From assembly GCA_016748015.1 (NCBI GenBank), contig JAAOMT010000134.1, forward strand, positions 136,184 to 200,183: a stretch of DNA of 64,000 nt, given 5' to 3'. Source of the stretch: Geosiphon pyriformis. Its lineage: Eukaryota; Glomeromycota; Glomeromycetes; Archaeosporales; Geosiphonaceae. A program made the translations under genes and the position numbers. The notes beneath the pieces were generated by a model, which was not told the DNA's origin, made no database searches, and saw nothing but the letters and a program-made list of their open reading frames with translations. This document shows positions 10,619 to 21,429 of this stretch, piece after piece (position 1 is the first letter of the stretch; every line of letters starts with the position of its first letter).

Positions 10619-11960
10619 TCAGAGAATATCTTTAGGATTAATTAAAGGGAAATGTGTACCAATTTGTAGAATTAATGGTTCAGGATTGTTTCTAGAATGA
10701 TAATGTTTCAATCTGTCTCCATGTGCAACTTTTGCTAATATTTTGTCATCAAGTCTTAACTTATATGATCCATTGCCTAGAATTTCGTGAATATAAAATG
10801 GTCCATCCCATTTGTTTTCAAATTTCTCACTCCATTGTTTTTCAGCCTTAGTTCTGTGTAAGAAAACTTTATTTCCAACTTTAAATTTGTTGGTAATAGG
10901 TGGTAATTTGTTGTTATGTCTTTCTTTTTGTTGATCTTGGGAATGTTCAATATGAGTTGCTACTATTCTTCTTTTTCCTTTCAGTATACTAAGAAGAGTG
11001 TAGGCTTTTCTTTGGAGTGTTTCTTGAAAGTTTTCTTCATTGATTGGTTGCACTGGGTATGTTTTCACTGTGAAATTAATTGGTAATGTTACTGTCCTTC
11101 CATAAGTAAGATCAAATGGTGTGTGTTTTGTAGTATCTTGTTTTAGTGTTCTGTATGCTAGTAACACTGATGGAATAAAAATATCTCATTCCTGCTCAAA
11201 GTCTGTTGAGACTTTGGCTAGAGATTTACACAATGTTCTGTTGAAATGTTCTACAAGTTCATTTGTTTGAGAGTGATAAGATGATGATAGAGGTCTTTTG
11301 ACATTGAACCGTTCACAAATTTCTTGTATCAAGTTGTTCACAAAATGTGTTCCTTGATCAGATAAAAGTTCAATTGGGCATTCATGTCTACAGATAATGT
11401 CTTCATAGATGAAATTTGCTACTGATTTTGCATTTGTTTTTTGGATGGCTCTAGTTTCAGGCCATTTGGTAAGATAATCCACTACAACTGCAATATAACG
11501 ATTTCCTTGGGTTGTGATAGGTAATGGTCCAACTAAATTAATTCCAACTCTGTTAAAAAGTTGTCCAACTTTGATTGGATTTAAAGGTTTTGTGGGGCAA
11601 GTTTCTCCTTTTCTTTGACAATTATCACAAGATTCTACATATTGTCAAATGTCTTTTTTGCATGTGAAGCCAAAAATAATGTTCAAGAGTTCTTTGAATT
11701 ATTTCCTCTTTTCCCAAGTGTGCTGAAGACGGATCTGTGTGCATGTTGTATAAAATTGTTTTTTTTTCATTCTCTTGTACTAATCTAAGTAGCTGGTTTG
11801 GTTTTCTGTGATTTTTATAATAGATTTTGTTCTGGTGTATGAAATATTGTTTTGATTGGTGTTGTAAGTGGTGTTTTTCACTTGGAAACCAGTTTTCTGG
11901 CATGGTAAGAGTCTCCAAATAATTTTTAAGATTGCTGTAGTTTCTGGGATCCATTCTTGT
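10619..11960 (-). pseudogene. Integrase of Ret-F
   Basis: The minus strand encodes, in order, a linker with HHLQHQSKQYFIHQNKIYYK, an HHCC zinc domain (SSAHLGKEE), and the catalytic core (LSDQGTHFVN, QTNELVEHFNRTL). It ends with a GPF-type tail (WDGPFYIHEILGNGS, ending GDRLKHYH). The D,D,E residues can be seen. It would insert the cDNA copy in the nucleus. A frameshift between about 11480 and 11620 and a nonsense codon near 11185 break the gene. Confidence 0.88.
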
Positions 11961-11989
11961 TTGGTTATTTTGTTGGTAAGTTGGTAAGT

Positions 11990-13300
11990 TGTGGTGGAAT
12001 TGTTGTTGGTATTAATCTTGTCTCATTCTTAAAAGGCTATCAACATTGGTATGTAGTTTTCCTGGTTTGTGGTGTACAATATATCTGTAGTCTGCTAGGA
12101 AGTTATTCCATCGAGACTGTTTGGCACTTTGTTCAGTTTTCTTTTTATTGAGCCATTTGAGGCCAATGTTGTCTATTATTATGTCAAATTCTTTTCCATT
12201 CTTCAGATATTGTTGAAAATGTTTAAGAACCCAAATAACTGCAGCAGCTTCTAATTCAGTTGAGCCATATTTGAGTTCTGTTGGCTTGAGTGTTCTGCTG
12301 GCATAGGCAATAACTTGTTCTTGGCCATTTTCATTCAATTGTGATAAGATAGCACCAAATGCTATGTGTGAGGCATCAGTGGCTAATTGGAATTGTTTGT
12401 TGAAGTCTGGGTAAGCAAGAACTGGAGCTGTTGTCAATTTTGTTTTGAGAATTTCAAAAGCTTTTTGTTGTTCTTCAGTCCATTTGTATGATACGTTTTT
12501 GTTGGTAAGATAATTGAGTGGTTTGGCAATTTCTGAGAATTTTTTTATGAATTTTCAATAGTAAGAGGCTAATCCCACAAATTTTCTTAGTTCTGTAGTA
12601 TTTCTGGGGGTTTGAAAGTTTTTGACAGCACTGATTGTTCCTGGATTTGGTTTGATTTCATTTTTACTAACTATGTGTCCAAGAAAGATCAAGCTTGTTT
12701 TCCCAAAGTGACATTTCTCAATATTTAACTTTAATCCTGCTTTCCATAATTGTTGAAAAACTTTTTGCAGGTGAGTATACATTAGTATCATCAAGATAAA
12801 CAACTACTAATTGCCACAAGAGCTCTTTATAGACAACATCCATGAGTCGCTAAAATGTTGCTGGTGCATTGCAGAGTTCAAAAGGCATAACATTAAACTC
12901 ATAATTTTCTCCTTGAATGGTAAATGCTGTTTTGGGTCTATCTTTTGGGTCCATTTTGACTTGTCAGTATCCACTTTCTAGGTCTAATTTGAAAAAAACT
13001 TGGCTTTTCCTAGAGCATCTAGCATGTCATCAATTCTTGGAAGAGGGTAGGCATCTCCAATTGTAACACTATTCAGTTGTCTATAATCAACACAGAATCT
13101 GATTTTTCCATTTTTCTTTTTAACTAAAACTACTGGTGAGGCCCAAGGACTTTTTGATGGTTGAATCAATCCATTATTGAGCATTCTTTGGACCTCTTTT
13201 CTAATAAATTGGTGACTGGCAGATGGCACTCAATAAGCTTGTTGATATTTTGGTAGAGCATCTCCTGTATGGATCTGATGTTAAACAATGTCTGTTTTTC
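11990..13300 (-). pseudogene. Reverse transcriptase and RNase H of Ret-F
   Basis: RT motifs in order are [26 protein letters not shown], and YLDDTN near 12798. After these come WKAGLKLNIEKCHFG and FLGHIVSK. RNase H follows with ATDASHIAFGAIL and ELEAAAVIWVLKHF. Compared with Ret-E there is a one-base loss near 12990 and a deletion of about 26 bp just after YLDD. Together these restore the frame, but the RT is damaged. The YLDD catalytic residues are intact. Confidence 0.9.
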
Positions 13301-13379
13301 CCAAGTCATTGTTGTCTTTTGCAAATATATCTGCAAATTCAGCTATCAATTGTTTCAATTGTCTTTGTTGTTGAGATTC

Positions 13380-14440
13380 TAAGGGACTCATATTGATTCG
13401 AGAGAGTTTTTCTTCCAACAAGTGGTAGTTTTCAGTAGTGGGAATGATATTTGGATTTGGGAGTAGAGTGTGCTTTACAATTTCGATGAAATTAGAGACA
13501 ATTTGAGGGTTTTCATCTTAAAAGATATTGCTGTGTATGATTCCAATTTCTAATTTGTTTAATAAAACAATAGGGTAATTATTGGGGTTGTAGAATATAA
13601 CTCAAAATTTTTTCATTCCTTTGGGAATATAAACGTTTGGAATTGATATTTCATGCTTCAAACAGATTTGTTCATTGGATTTAAAGATTTGTTGTGTAGT
13701 GGTGGGTTTTGAGCAAGTGTAAATTTCGTGATGTTCTCCAAAAGGTGAAATGGTAATTGGCTGAGGAAGTTAAAGAATCTGGTGAGATTCATTTTGTGTA
13801 TTAAGAACTATGTTTACTAGAACTGTAAATCATCCAGTTGAACCAAAACTTTGAGTTTCTCTTTCACTTTTTCCCAATTGTTCTCTGTTGTTTACTGATT
13901 GTAAACCTGAAATGTTGATTAAGGGTAAGTAAATTGCTTGAGCAATTTTTTCAGCATGTTCAATTTTGAATGGTTTGTCTGTCTCATTCTGTAACATGAT
14001 GGTAATGTCTCCAGTGTATCCTGCATCTATAACTCCTTCTCTAATATTGATTCCTTTGCTTGCCAATGATGATCTGAAGACAATTTGAACTATTGCTCCT
14101 GGTGAAATTTTAAGAGCAATTTTGAGATTGATTTTTGTCAAGGACTTTGGTTGGTGAATCAAAGTATCTTTTCCTGGGTATTTTAGGTCATATTCAGCAT
14201 TAATTTCGTGTGCTTTTTCTGGTCTAATTCCTTGGCCATGGTTGTCAAAATATTTAAGTTGTAGAGGTGGTTGCTTTTCAAGAAGATAGATGGGAGTGAT
14301 TGGTAGTTCTTTTACTAGTTCAGATACTCCAAATTCGATTTCATTTTCATCATTCTCATCTGGCAGAGGAATGCTAAGAGCATAACATTCTAAACACCAT
14401 TGGTCATCACAAGGCATAACACATTCTTCACACAATTGAA
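13380..14440 (-). pseudogene. dUTPase and following linker domain of Ret-F
   Basis: Trimeric-type dUTPase motifs appear in order: AEYDLKYP (motif 1, with Gly changed to Glu), FRSSLASKGI (2), GVIDAGYTGDI (3), EHAEKIAQAIYL (4) and SFGSTG (5). The enzyme hydrolyses dUTP and would limit uracil in the cDNA. Nonsense codons TGA occur just before the zinc-ribbon segment and just after motif 5; Ret-E has CGA (Arg) at both places. A linker domain follows before RT. Confidence 0.88.
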
Positions 14441-15130
14441 TGTTTATTTGCTCTAATCATTGAATTTGAGCTTCTTTGGTTGGATATGTGTGGCTTGCAA
14501 TTTGGTGGTAGGTTTCTACTTTATCTTCATAATTAAATCCAGTTAATTCCATGATATACTCAATATATTCAGCTTTTTTTATTTGGCAGACATCTTCTTG
14601 GGTGGCTTCATTAATCAATGCCATTGTTAGATCAAAAATCATTTCAGCATCATGAGGGTAGTGGTAAAGTTTATTGAGAGCACTGTTGTATGCTGCATCA
14701 AATGGTGTTCCTCATCTGACTTTTTCCGAAATTGATAGAGCATATTGACAGGTTTGATCACATACTCCTCCTTTCATTGCTACATCAATCCAATTGCATT
14801 CTTCTGGTAGTGTTTCTCCACATGTAAGGCAAGGTGTGTTGTTCCATTTTCCACTTCTTTTTGGAGATCCAAATCGTTCTTTATAACATGCTTTACAAAA
14901 GTAACAGGTACGAGTTTCATATTCCTCTTCTGGAAAAATACATGCTCCCATTGATGAAAGTTTTTTGTTGCAATCTTTGCATTTGAGTGGAATATAGGGT
15001 GGTTGTTTCTGTGATTCTGGTGCAAAATATCTAACTTTCTTTCATCCCCTTGATTCTTCAAAAATCTCTTGTTCGGTTTCTTTAGCCTAATTGAATGTTG
15101 ATCCAAGAGCTATGTAGGTTTCAGTAAGTG
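14440..15130 (-). pseudogene. Cysteine-rich zinc domain of Ret-F pol
   Basis: It lies between protease and dUTPase. Cysteine pairs occur in CKDC, CYFCKAC, CLTCGE and CDQTC, spread over about 85 residues from 14712. A second short zinc-ribbon-like pair (CEECVMPCDDQWCLEC) lies at the start of the dUTPase segment (14360-14435). Known Ty3/gypsy pols do not usually have such domains here. They could bind nucleic acid, but that is inference. Nonsense codons at the N-side (near 15050) and after SEKVR are shared with Ret-E. Confidence 0.7.
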
Positions 15131-15176
15131 GCATTTCTTTCTCTTCTTCAAATTCAAATACTGGAGCTTTTTCTGA

Positions 15177-15713
15177 TCATTTGTTAAAGGTACCACAGGT
15201 TGCAGGTACTATGGTATATTGTCCTTGATATGAGATTTTAAGTTCTTGAGTTTCCCAGTTCAGGTTTGCATTGGCCTTGAGAAGCCAATTATTTCTGACT
15301 AGAGCTTGGTATTGGGGTGCATCCATAATAAGAACTTTAACTGGAATGGTGATTCCATCAATTGAAAAAGAGAAATTATCAATTTCTCCTACTGAAGTCT
15401 TCTTCATACTATTAGCTATGACAATAACTGTTTGAGCTGGTCTGTCTACGTTTTATTTGAGTTGTTGCATCAGCTGGTAAGTGATGATACTTCCAGTTGA
15501 TCCACTATCTAAGATTAAGCAAATAGGTTTTCCTTTCACTGTAGCTTCTGTGTAGATAACAGTAATTGCTTTTTGTTTATTGACTGCTGTATTACTAAGC
15601 AGAAATGGTGATTCATTTGCTTCAAATTCAAATGGAAATATATCTGACAGATTAGCATTTTGGGCAATTTGAGCTGGTGGAATGGTGTGTTTGGAAGGGT
15701 TTGATCTTAGCAT
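15177..15713 (-). pseudogene. Retropepsin of Ret-F
   Basis: The aspartic protease motif ICLILDSGSTGSII is intact, followed by a conserved VKVLIMDAPQYQALV segment. The enzyme would cleave the Gag-Pol polyprotein. It is out of frame with gag because one T of a short run (near 15740) is missing relative to Ret-E. A nonsense codon near 15455 is caused by the Arg codon at KRNVDR (TAA here). Confidence 0.85.
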
Positions 15714-17605
15714 TGCAACTTCATCTTCAGAAGTGCAATTTGTTGAAAATCCGATTCCTCTGGTATTGTAAGATAACTGGGTTGAGTGTGATAGTGATTG
15801 GGTCTTTGCTGACTCGAATTTTGGGGAACCAACTGGTTATTTGGATTGATTTTGTTGTGGTTATTCTGCAATTGATTTTGGGATGTGAATTGGTTATGTT
15901 GAACCAATTTTCTTGCTGGTACTTGATATTGTTGAGTGGGTGGTGTCTGATATGGCTGAATTGGTAAAGGTTGCTGATATTGTTGCTGCATTGATTGTGG
16001 AGCTGGTGGATAGTAGTTTTGATTTTGTGGTCTTGGTGAATAATAAGTTGGTGGTGGAGATTGGTAATAGAATTGTTGTGGTGAAGAGTAACATTGATTA
16101 CTCCTGTTTTGTTGGTCTCTTTGTAATTTCCTACAATCTCGTTTCCAGTGTCCTGGAATTCCACAATAATGACAATTTTGAGATTGATTGTTGGATGATA
16201 ATCCAAAATTGTTTTGGTTGTGTTGTTGTGGTAGTTGATATCTTTGTGGTTGTTGCTGTTGTTGTTGTTGGTTTGTAAAATAGCTTTCAACTTTTTTTGT
16301 GAGTTGGTCTATCTTTTCTTTAGCTGCTAAGCTGGTTTCTCCAATTGCAAGGTTTACAAGCTTGGTGTGATTTGCTTTTTCTATTGCCATTTCATAGCTC
16401 TTTGCATGTCTAATAGCAGTTGTTAAGTCTGCTGGAACATGTGGACGGACTTTTTTAATCAGTTTGTCTTTTAACCCTGCTATAAACTGATCTAGAATTT
16501 GAGCATCAGAATAGTAGTCATTGGTTTCCAATTGTCAGATTTGTCTGAGAAGTTTGTTAAATCTTCCAAGATAGGTCATAACAGATTCAGATGTTTCTTG
16601 TTTGATATTGTGAAAGTGGTTTCTGAGAGTGATAGAGGTATTGTTGTCAGTGAATTGTTGTAGAAAAGCATCTTTGAATGCTTGTCAGTTTTCAAATGGT
16701 TCTTCTAAATTTTCAAACCATTCTTCTGCTGTTCCTTGGAGAAAGTAGGGAATTGCTTTGAGCATTCTTGCTGTGATCTAACCATTTGCATCTCCTGCTT
16801 TTTGAACTTTGTCAAGCCATTCTTGAGGACTGGTATCATTGTCTTCACCAGTGAATTCTGAGATTTTTGCAATGTAAGCAGTTGCCATTTGTTCTTTATT
16901 TTCTGTAATTTTTTCTGGTTCTGATTTAGTTTCTTCACTCTTCAAGCTTTCTGAATGATTACTTTCGTTTTCCTGTAAGTAATCAATGATATTGGCACTT
17001 GTTGATATTGGTTCCTGTTGTTGAGTAGAGTTTCTAGGTAACTGAAAGTCTTCTGGTCTGGAGAAGTGGTTGAGTAGTGAATTTGGTGTTTGTGGTTGAA
17101 CAAGTGAAATTGGAAATGGTGTAATAGAAAGTGGTAATTTGACACTAGTTCCTTGTTTAGGTGTTTGCAAGTGTTTGGCAGATGTCTTTTGTAGTGTTGA
17201 AGTGTTTGAAGTGGTTCTTGAGTATTGCTTCAATCTTTGTTTGCCTTTGTTGCTGGTTTCTGTCTCTGATTCAAAGTCAAAAGAGTATTTAGACTGTACT
17301 GGGTATTTTTCTTCACAATACTCAATAATGTTAAAATTAAGTTCTTGGAAGTAAGTAGCAAGTGTTTCACTGTTCAGGTTTTCTGTTCCCAATTGTGAAT
17401 ATTGCACCAAATTATTGTAGAGATTGTTTCTAACTTCTGAAATGTTGTAGTTTCCAAAAAGATAATTGTTGATGTGGTTTTTAATGTATTGGTATACTGA
17501 TTTCTTTACAACTTCAATTCCATCTGGAATGTTGAATCTTTGCTTGCAGTGGGTGTAAATTGACTGGTAATACTCTAGAGTTGCTGTGTCTGGTGTGATC
17601 GCCAC
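15707..17605 (-). pseudogene. Gag of Ret-F with pre-gag extension
   Basis: The start MAITPDTATLEYYQSIYTHC opens a 275-codon N-terminal part that ends in TAG within DANG*ITARM. The frame continues with the gag core (WFENLEEPFENWQAF, then LGRFNKLLRQI and LDQFIAGLKDK). A Gln-rich stretch follows, then the zinc knuckle CHYCGIPGHWKRDC (CX2CX4HX4C), then a Tyr/Pro/Gln-rich tail. The role is RNA packaging and particle assembly. The TAG at the Trp position is shared with Ret-E; element B has Trp there. Confidence 0.88.
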
Positions 17606-17639
17606 TTTGAATTTGTTGTTGCTGTGTTATTTCCATGGG

Positions 17640-17650
17640 AGAGCACCAAA
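17640..17650 (-). other. Primer binding site of Ret-F
   Basis: AGAGCACCAAA on the plus strand (TTTGGTGCTCT in element sense) directly adjoins the 5' LTR. It has the TGG start expected for pairing with a tRNA 3' CCA end, offset by two bases from the LTR. I cannot name the tRNA. Confidence 0.7.
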
Positions 17651-18621
17651 TGTTACTAGAGATTTTTGGTCTCTTTTCTTAAATGTTGTTGATGCCTGTT
17701 TGTTGTGAATTCACGTTTTCTGGATGTGGTTGAACCTCCAATAACTGAATTTATCTTCAAATTATCTCCTATAATTTGAACTGCTGGGCTTATAAGTGGA
17801 ATGGCCAATTCTTTGCCAGTTACTTTATGTAGTTATGTTGTAGTAAATGTTAACTCTTTCCCAGGAATTGCTTGTCTGAAAGCTTACTAAAATGTGTAGT
17901 TACTTTGCTGTGAAAGTCAACTCTTCTACAGGAATCTTGTCTGTAGGCTACCTTAATGATTGTAATAAAAAAAGAAAAGAAAAATAAAAGAAATGTAAAA
18001 GAAATAGGATTTTATCAAGGGAAACGTTTTCTATCCAGGCCTGGAGTCACTAACAGTTTACTGAAATTGGTAGCTAATTAATTTCGAAATGTTAGTTGGG
18101 TTTTGGGGATTTTTCAAGTACAATAATTAAAGAATTTGGTTTTTTGAATTATTTGATATTTATTTCTTTTTGTGTGTATAGGAATGGTTTTAAGAGATAA
18201 ATCTAAAGTAAGATATATTTTCCAGAAAAGAAAAGCTCTTCTTTTATACAACTTGTTGTAGTACTAGTCTATAAACTTGCACTTTTTCTCTTTGCTCAAA
18301 TTTCGGCAAAACTAAAGATACATTTTGATGAACTACAAGTTATTTTGCTAAACTATTGATTAATTTGGGTGAACTATTCATAATTTCGGCGAATTTCTGT
18401 AAATTTCGGCGAATTTTTGAATGTTACAAAGTTCAGGGTATTGTGTAATTTGATCATCCTACTTTCTGTTATACTAATTAGATTATTTTAATTGAATCGT
18501 GATATGTGATAATTGATTAAATAATAAATGATAATTTGAAATGATATTAATATATTAATGAATTGTAGGAATTATAAGGATAATTTCATGCTAATTAATA
18601 GCTAAAATTCTACTGGTAACA
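17651..18621 (-). repeat. 5' LTR of Ret-F
   Basis: The LTR is 971 bp. It has two units of the ATTTCGGCGAATTT repeat (about 18388-18420). A TATA box (CTTTTATA on the plus strand) lies at 18241-18248 and marks the likely promoter, so U3 is the right part of this interval. The CCTC host duplication follows at 18622. Confidence 0.92.
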
Positions 18622-19560
18622 CCTCTATTTCAACTGGTAATGTTGCTGTTCTACTGTATACCAATTCAAATGGTGTTGCTTGTGTAGTATTTTGCTTCAT
18701 TGTCCGATAAGCAAATAATACTGATGGTATAAACAAATCCCATTTGTCCTGGTTTTCTTGGCTAATTTTGGCTATTGTTTTACACAGTATTCTGTTGAAC
18801 TTTTTAACTAACCTATTTGTTTGTGGATTGTATGGTGATGATAGTGGTTTTTTTATTCCAAATCTTTGGCTTAATTCTGCTAATGTTCTATTTACAAAGT
18901 GAGTTCTTTGATCCAATAATAATTTTTTTGGACATCTATGTTAACAGATCAAATCTTGATAAATGAATTCAGCAATGGATTTTGCATCTGCTCTTTGAAT
19001 GGCTTTTGCTTCTGGCCATTTAGTGAGATAGTCCATGGCTACTGCAATATATCTGTTGCCTTTGCTGGTAATTGTTAATGGTCTAACTAAGTCGATTCTA
19101 ATATAGTCAAATAGTTGTCCCATTTTAATTGGTCTCAATAGTTCACTGGATTTTGTTCCACCTCTTCTTTGACAAGCATCACAACTTTAAACATATTAGA
19201 TAATGTCTGGATATATTGATGGCCAATAATATCTTTTTCTGGTTCTCTCTATGGTTGCTTCTTTATGAAAATGTCCTGCTATTGGATCTGAGTACATGTT
19301 GAATAATATTGTTTCTTTCTCTGGTTCTGTAATTACTCTGGTTGGTTGGTCTGAATTTCTTCTGTTTTTCTAATAAAATATATTTTGATGGTTGATAAAG
19401 TATTTTGATTGTTGTTTTATGTTCCTTTGCTCTTTTTGAGATAATTTCTCCTTGAACAATTGGGTATTTATATAATATTGGAGTTGTTGGTATTTTTGTA
19501 TATTTATTTTTTGTTATATTTTTGGTTTGAAATGTTTTTAGATTTGTCTTATTCTCAACA
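18622..19560 (-). pseudogene. Integrase zinc domain and core of Ret-H
   Basis: Peptides include MGQLFDYIRIDLVRPLTITS, MDYLTKWPEAKAIQRADAKS, DQRTHFVNRTLAELSQRF and NRLVKKFNRILCKTIAKISQ. The third catalytic Glu position reads Lys (VKKF), and GDQ-type glycines are lost, so it is inactive. It joins the C-terminal part at 8300-8745 across Ret-F. Confidence 0.8.
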
Positions 19561-20487
19561 GACCATTGGCATTTCTATAGTTTTTTCCCTTTTTATAATA
19601 TACCATATAATTAAAGTGTGAAAGTTCTATTTTCTATCTGGCATGGCAATCATTTTCAAATTCTTGTTTCTGAATTGAAGTCAATCCTTTGTGATCAGTG
19701 TATACATTAAACTTCTGACTCAAATATTCTTTCTATTTTATGACTGTCCAATAGATTGCTAAGTGTTTTAATGCTGGTGTTCTATAGTTTTTTTCCGCTG
19801 GACTTAAGCTTCTACTGGCATAAGCTATTGGATGTTCTCTTCCATCTGGTCCTTTCTGTAATAGTACTGCTCCCAATGCCTGACCTGATGCATTGGTGGT
19901 AATAATGAATGGTTTGTTGTAATTTGAATATATCAACACTGGAACTTGAATAAGCTTTCTTCTTAGTGTGTCGAATGCTTTTTGTTGAGCTTCTGTCCAT
20001 TTATACTTCACATTCTTAATTTGTAAATGATGGAGTGGCTGGGCCAGTTTAGAAAAGTCTTTGATAAAGCAGCAATAGTATCCTGTGAATTTTAAAAATG
20101 CTCTTAGCTCTGTGAAATTGTTTGGTACTGGAAAGTTTTTAACAGCTTTAATCTTGTCTGGATCTGTTTTGATGCTATCTTTACTCACAACATGTCCCAA
20201 AAATTTTAGTTTTGTTTTTCCAAAGAAGCATTTGTTGGTATTTAGTTTCAATTCTGCTTGTCTGAGTTTTTCAAATACTTATTGAAAATAGTACAGATAA
20301 TCATCGAATGTTTTTAAGAACATATTTGTGTCATCTAAGTAAACAACTACTGATTTCCACAGTAATCCAGTATAAACAATTTCCATAAACTGTTGAAATA
20401 TTGCTGGGGCATTCATTAAGCCAAATGGCATAACTTCAAACTCATAATTTCCCTTTCTTGTAATAAATGCTGTTTTCTCTTTGTCAG
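19560..20487 (-). pseudogene. RNase H and C-terminal RT of Ret-H
   Basis: From 20487 downwards the minus strand reads the RT palm (GNYEFEVMPFGLMNAPAIFQ), YLDDTN near 20335, then NTNKCFFGKTKLKFLGHVVSK. RNase H follows (TTNASGQALGAVLL, with the catalytic Asp changed to Asn). The N-terminal RT motifs are absent because the sequence is cut at 20487 by the LTR of element B. Confidence 0.85.
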
Positions 20488-20558
20488 TATTACTTATAGA
20501 AATATAAGAAATATAGTAGCATGATTATTAGCCAATCAAAAGTAGACATAGTAAATGT

Positions 20559-20660
20559 GGAATTACAGAATTCTCACACAAGGAATTGCAGGATTCCAGA
20601 ATTGCAGGATTCTTCTCAAAGGAATTGCAAGATTCCAGGAATTCCAAGATTCCTGTCATG
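20559..20660 (+). repeat. U3 palindromic repeats of Ret-B (GGAATTCC type)
   Basis: Repeated variants of GGAATTGCAGGATTCC and GGAATTCCAAGATTCC occur. The palindrome GGAATTCC is best kept in the 3' LTR (29839-29965), where AGGAATTCCAGGATT recurs several times. Confidence 0.8.
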
Positions 20661-20690
20661 AAAAATCGAGAAATTAAGAAATCTCAATTA

Positions 20691-20700
20691 TGTATATATA
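20691..20700 (+). promoter_or_regulatory. Likely TATA element of the Ret-B 5' LTR
   Basis: TGTATATATA sits downstream of the U3 repeats. It is kept at the same place in the 3' LTR (29997-30006) and, as the complement, in the H LTR. The start of transcription, and thus of R, would lie about 25-35 bp further on. This is inference from position. Confidence 0.5.
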
Positions 20701-20862
20701 GTAGTAGTGTTAGAAGCTAAAAAGACAGATCTCTCAGTTTAGATTTGATCTAAGCAACCTTCCAGTTCCTAATTATCAAATAAATAATTATTTTATATCT
20801 CAATCCACTTTCCACTATCAACACTTTATGTTAATAGTAATTAATACTTAACCACACTGAAA

Positions 20863-20887
20863 CAATAGCTCTTGATCACAGCTATTG
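20863..20887 (+). promoter_or_regulatory. Conserved LTR stem-loop CAATAGCT-(N9)-AGCTATTG
   Basis: An 8-bp perfect inverted repeat has a 9-base spacer. The same element with few changes is found in every B-family LTR here: 30184-30208, about 6454-6478, about 7152-7176, 372-398, about 2838-2862, and near 51307 in the solo LTR. It lies downstream of the TATA, so it should be in the RNA. Confidence 0.6.
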
Positions 20888-21321
20888 ACGAGATACTAAC
20901 TTACCAAATTGCCTTGGCTTATTTTCATCATTGTTATTTTCTTTATTTTATTTTCTTTCTTTCTTTGATTTTGTTGTGCATACTAATTGATTGAGGATTA
21001 AAAGCACTGAATTATTGACATTACGGATAGTCTGGTAAAAGACCCAGAAATAAGAGTGATTTATATATATTATCAGTTAGCTTACCAGAAGGACATGACT
21101 GCCAGAATAAATCCAGACACCAAGCTAAAAAAGAAATTGGGAAAACAACTGACAACAAATGACGAATTGCTGCATTATAGAATCTCTGTCCATTATATAA
21201 AAGACTCTATCAAAACCTTCAGATACAACACTTTCAGAATATCATCAACAGAAACAACTTTTGAGCACCAAGTTACAGGTTTGTTATTTGACTTGAGACT
21301 CCAAATATTCAATCATAACAT

Positions 21322-21337
21322 TTGGTGCTCTTTGTAA
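21322..21337 (+). other. Primer binding site of Ret-B
   Basis: TTGGTGCTCTTTG follows the 5' LTR directly. It is complementary to GAGCACCAA at 21263-21271 within U5, so primer site and U5 could form a 9-bp stem with a loop of about 50 bases. Confidence 0.65.
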
Positions 21338-21429
21338 GGTATAATCCTACAGAGAACTAGCATCAACAACACCAAACCAAAAGTGGCAGAATCAGAAATA
21401 ATAGGGACAAACCATTTAGGATTTGTGAA

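Larger units (their letters stand above)
8746..18621 (-). mobile_element. Ret-F, complete dUTPase-bearing Ty3/gypsy-type element (E/F family)
   Basis: The element is 9876 bp, with LTRs of 992 bp (3') and 971 bp (5') that start TGTTACC and end GTAACA. The host sequence CCTC (4 bp, or 5 bp if the shared A is counted) is duplicated at 8742-8745 and 18622-18625. Internally it has a primer binding site, a gag-pol region with dUTPase, and a third ORF. Scattered nonsense codons and short deletions mean no full polyprotein can be made. LTR-LTR differences are nearly all transitions, about 4 percent by eye. Confidence 0.93.
6720..20487 (-). mobile_element. Ret-H, 5'-truncated B-family element split by Ret-F
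   Basis: It reads from the 3' LTR (6720-7541) through a third ORF and the integrase C-terminus (to 8745). It resumes after Ret-F with the integrase core, RNase H and the C-terminal half of RT (18622-20487). The coding similarity is to element B and the integrase frame rejoins across the F insertion. It ends abruptly at 20487 where the LTR of element B starts, so PR, gag and the 5' LTR are absent. Confidence 0.85.
20488..21320 (+). repeat. 5' LTR of Ret-B
   Basis: The LTR is 833 bp, starts TATTACTTATAG and ends CATAACA. It has the U3 repeat block of GGAATTCC-like palindromes (20559-20660), a TATA stretch (20693-20700), the stem-loop at 20863-20887 and a U5 GAGCACCAA at 21263. It differs from the 3' LTR at many sites, apparently a fifth or more within U3. 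Confidence 0.9.

Noticed and set aside
15913-16278. Hydrophobic 121 aa ORF on the plus strand
   Set aside because: It is a shadow of the Gln/Pro/Tyr-rich gag tail of Ret-F; hydrophobic composition follows from the complement of CAA and CCA codons.
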